DNA of 64,000 bases, from positions 2,944,501-3,008,500 of the forward strand of contig NZ_CP040818.1 of assembly GCF_005887635.2 (NCBI RefSeq), written 5' to 3'. Source of the DNA: Paroceanicella profunda (GTDB taxonomy: Bacteria > Pseudomonadota > Alphaproteobacteria > Rhodobacterales > Rhodobacteraceae). The translations under genes and the position numbers were made by a program. A model generated the notes under the pieces. That model saw only the letters and a list, made by a program, of their open reading frames with translations. It ran no database searches and was not told the origin of the DNA. This document shows, piece by piece, positions 62,917 to 64,000 of the stretch (positions are counted from its first letter, which is position 1; every line of letters starts with the position of its first letter).

Positions 62917-64000
62917 ATGATCGAACGGCCGGGGGCGCAGAGAGACAGGGCCGAGGGGCCGGGACCGGGCGGGCAGCAGGCCGACACTCATCCGGAAAGC
63001 GGGCCCGGCACGCAGGCCGGTGCGGCCGGGGCGCGGGAGGTGTCCACGCACGGAACGCAGGCAAGCGGAGCCGGGGCGCAGAGGTCCGGGGCGCAGGCAT
63101 CCGAAGCACGTGCATCCGGGGCGCAGACACTTGAAGCGCGGACACCCGAAGCGCTGGCATCCTGCGCGCAGACATCCGAGGCGCGTGCATCCGAGGCGCA
63201 GGGCCATGCGGATCACGGACCGGGAACGGGCGCACAGGCAAGGTTCCGGGAGGCCGTGTACAGCCCGGGCACCGGGGCGCCTGCCGCAGCCTCGGGCGGA
63301 ACGGGCGCGGCCTCCGGTGCGCCGGCCCCGGGGGGAGGCCTGTCGACACCGGGCCCGGTGCCCGGCTCATCGGCACCCGGCGCAGCGCCCGGGGCCCTTG
63401 CGCCGGGCCGGATCCCCGACACGCCCGCACCGGGTGCGGCCCCCGGCACGTCGGTCCAGGGCATGGCAGGCATGCCACAGGGGGTGCCTGCCGGTGACGG
63501 GGGCGTGGCAGGGGCCACTGCGGAGGCGGCCGCGCAGGCCCAGGGTGCCGGAAGGGGCGCGCCCGGCGCGGAGGAAGGCCCGGCGCGCCGGCCGTCCGGG
63601 CAGCGTGAGTTCACCGCAGCGGAGCTGGGCGCCATCGCCCATCTCTACCGCGCGGAGATCTACCGCTCCACCACCTGGCGCACCCGGCTGGACACCACCA
63701 CGAACTGGTCCGTCGTCACGCTGGGCGTCGCGCTCTCCATCACCTTCGCCGCGCCGGAGGCCTCGCCGCTGCCGCTGGTGCTGGTGGGCGTGCTGATCCT
63801 GCTCTTCCTCGCGCTGGAGGCCCGGCGCTACCTCTATTTCAACGTGTGGCGGGCGCGGTCGCGCTGGATGGAGACGCATCTCTACGCCCCCATGCTGCAT
63901 GACGGGAACCTGCATCTCGACGAGAACTGGCAGGAGGTGCTGGCGCAGGATTACTGGGCGCCGGGCTATCACATCAGCTTCATGACCGCCTTCGGCCGCC
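62917..64000 (+). CDS. DUF2270 membrane protein with a 228-residue low-complexity N-terminus, 5' part
   Basis: The frame runs from ATG 62917 (GGGAGGA 9 bp upstream) to the window end without a stop. Residues from about 229 (QREFTAAELGAIAHLYRAEI) onward match the DUF2270 family, with helices around VVTLGVALSITFAAP and LVLVGVLILLFLAL, then RRYLYFNVWRARSRWMETHLY. The first 228 residues are Ala/Gly/Pro-rich and disordered, with pentapeptide units at 63097-63201 such as ASEAR, ASGAQ, TPEAL and TSEAR. Family members usually begin close to the conserved part, so the extension is unusual. Function is unknown. The gene is divergent from ccoG. Confidence 0.85.
   Translation, partial: MIERPGAQRDRAEGPGPGGQQADTHPESGPGTQAGAAGAREVSTHGTQASGAGAQRSGAQASEARASGAQTLEARTPEALASCAQTSEARASEAQGHADHGPGTGAQARFREAVYSPGTGAPAAASGGTGAASGAPAPGGGLSTPGPVPGSSAPGAAPGALAPGRIPDTPAPGAAPGTSVQGMAGMPQGVPAGDGGVAGATAEAAAQAQGAGRGAPGAEEGPARRPSGQREFTAAELGAIAHLYRAEIYRSTTWRTRLDTTTNWSVVTLGVALSITFAAPEASPLPLVLVGVLILLFLALEARRYLYFNVWRARSRWMETHLYAPMLHDGNLHLDENWQEVLAQDYWAPGYHISFMTAFGR

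Overview
The window is GC-rich DNA from an alphaproteobacterium, most likely of the Rhodobacterales. The pointers are a ccoGHIS (rdxBHIS-type) cbb3 oxidase maturation operon behind an FnrL-like box, TRAP and oligopeptide-type ABC transporters, a PBP1C/alpha-2-macroglobulin pair, and the overall gene style. No species can be named from sequence alone.

Layout. 1-750: 3' end of a TRAP solute-binding protein gene and its terminator. 1.7-8.5 kb (minus): a peptide-type ABC importer (Tat-exported binding protein, two permeases, two ATPases) followed by a MarR regulator. Matching inverted repeats lie about 70 bp upstream of both the binding-protein gene and marR. 8.5-27 kb: a catabolic block with two FAD oxidoreductases, two cyclase-family (isatin hydrolase/kynurenine formamidase-like) hydrolases, two MarR regulators, indolepyruvate ferredoxin oxidoreductase iorAB, and a ferredoxin-type reductase with a Rieske oxygenase alpha/beta pair. 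It continues with a CoA ligase, a thiolase-fold protein lacking the thiolase Cys, a DUF35-SDR fusion, an SDR, a SnoaL-like protein and surE, ending at tRNA-Arg(UCU).

18749-27460 is repeated almost exactly at 27461-36182. The copies differ mainly by small indels, mostly in homopolymers, and nearly all the damaging ones lie within about 4.4 kb of the junction. This is what two unmerged contig ends would look like, so a true tandem duplication should not be assumed. The intact locus can be read by combining the left of copy A with the right of copy B.

My reading of the catabolic block is aerobic indole-3-acetate/indolepyruvate breakdown. IorAB and the CoA ligase would both yield indoleacetyl-CoA. 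The Rieske oxygenase would oxidise the indole ring. The Cys-less thiolase fold plus DUF35 (the Ltp2/ChsH2 aldolase arrangement) would split a tertiary beta-hydroxyacyl-CoA into isatin and acetyl-CoA. The cyclase-family enzyme would open isatin to isatinate. This is inference from families and gene order.

36.5-64 kb: an SDR/SnoaL pair divergent from a LysR regulator, a large glycosyltransferase, a gamma-glutamyltransferase-like enzyme, a DJ-1/PfpI protein, a CorA-type transporter, pbpC with an alpha-2-macroglobulin-like lipoprotein/periplasmic gene, a TauE/SafE permease, ccoGHIS, and the start of a DUF2270 membrane protein with a long disordered N-terminus. A second theme is low-complexity GC-rich repeat tracts of differing period (15, 18, 26, 27, 159, 313 bp). 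Several sit inside operons, where low-complexity ORFs span the gap and overlap both neighbouring genes by 4-8 bp.
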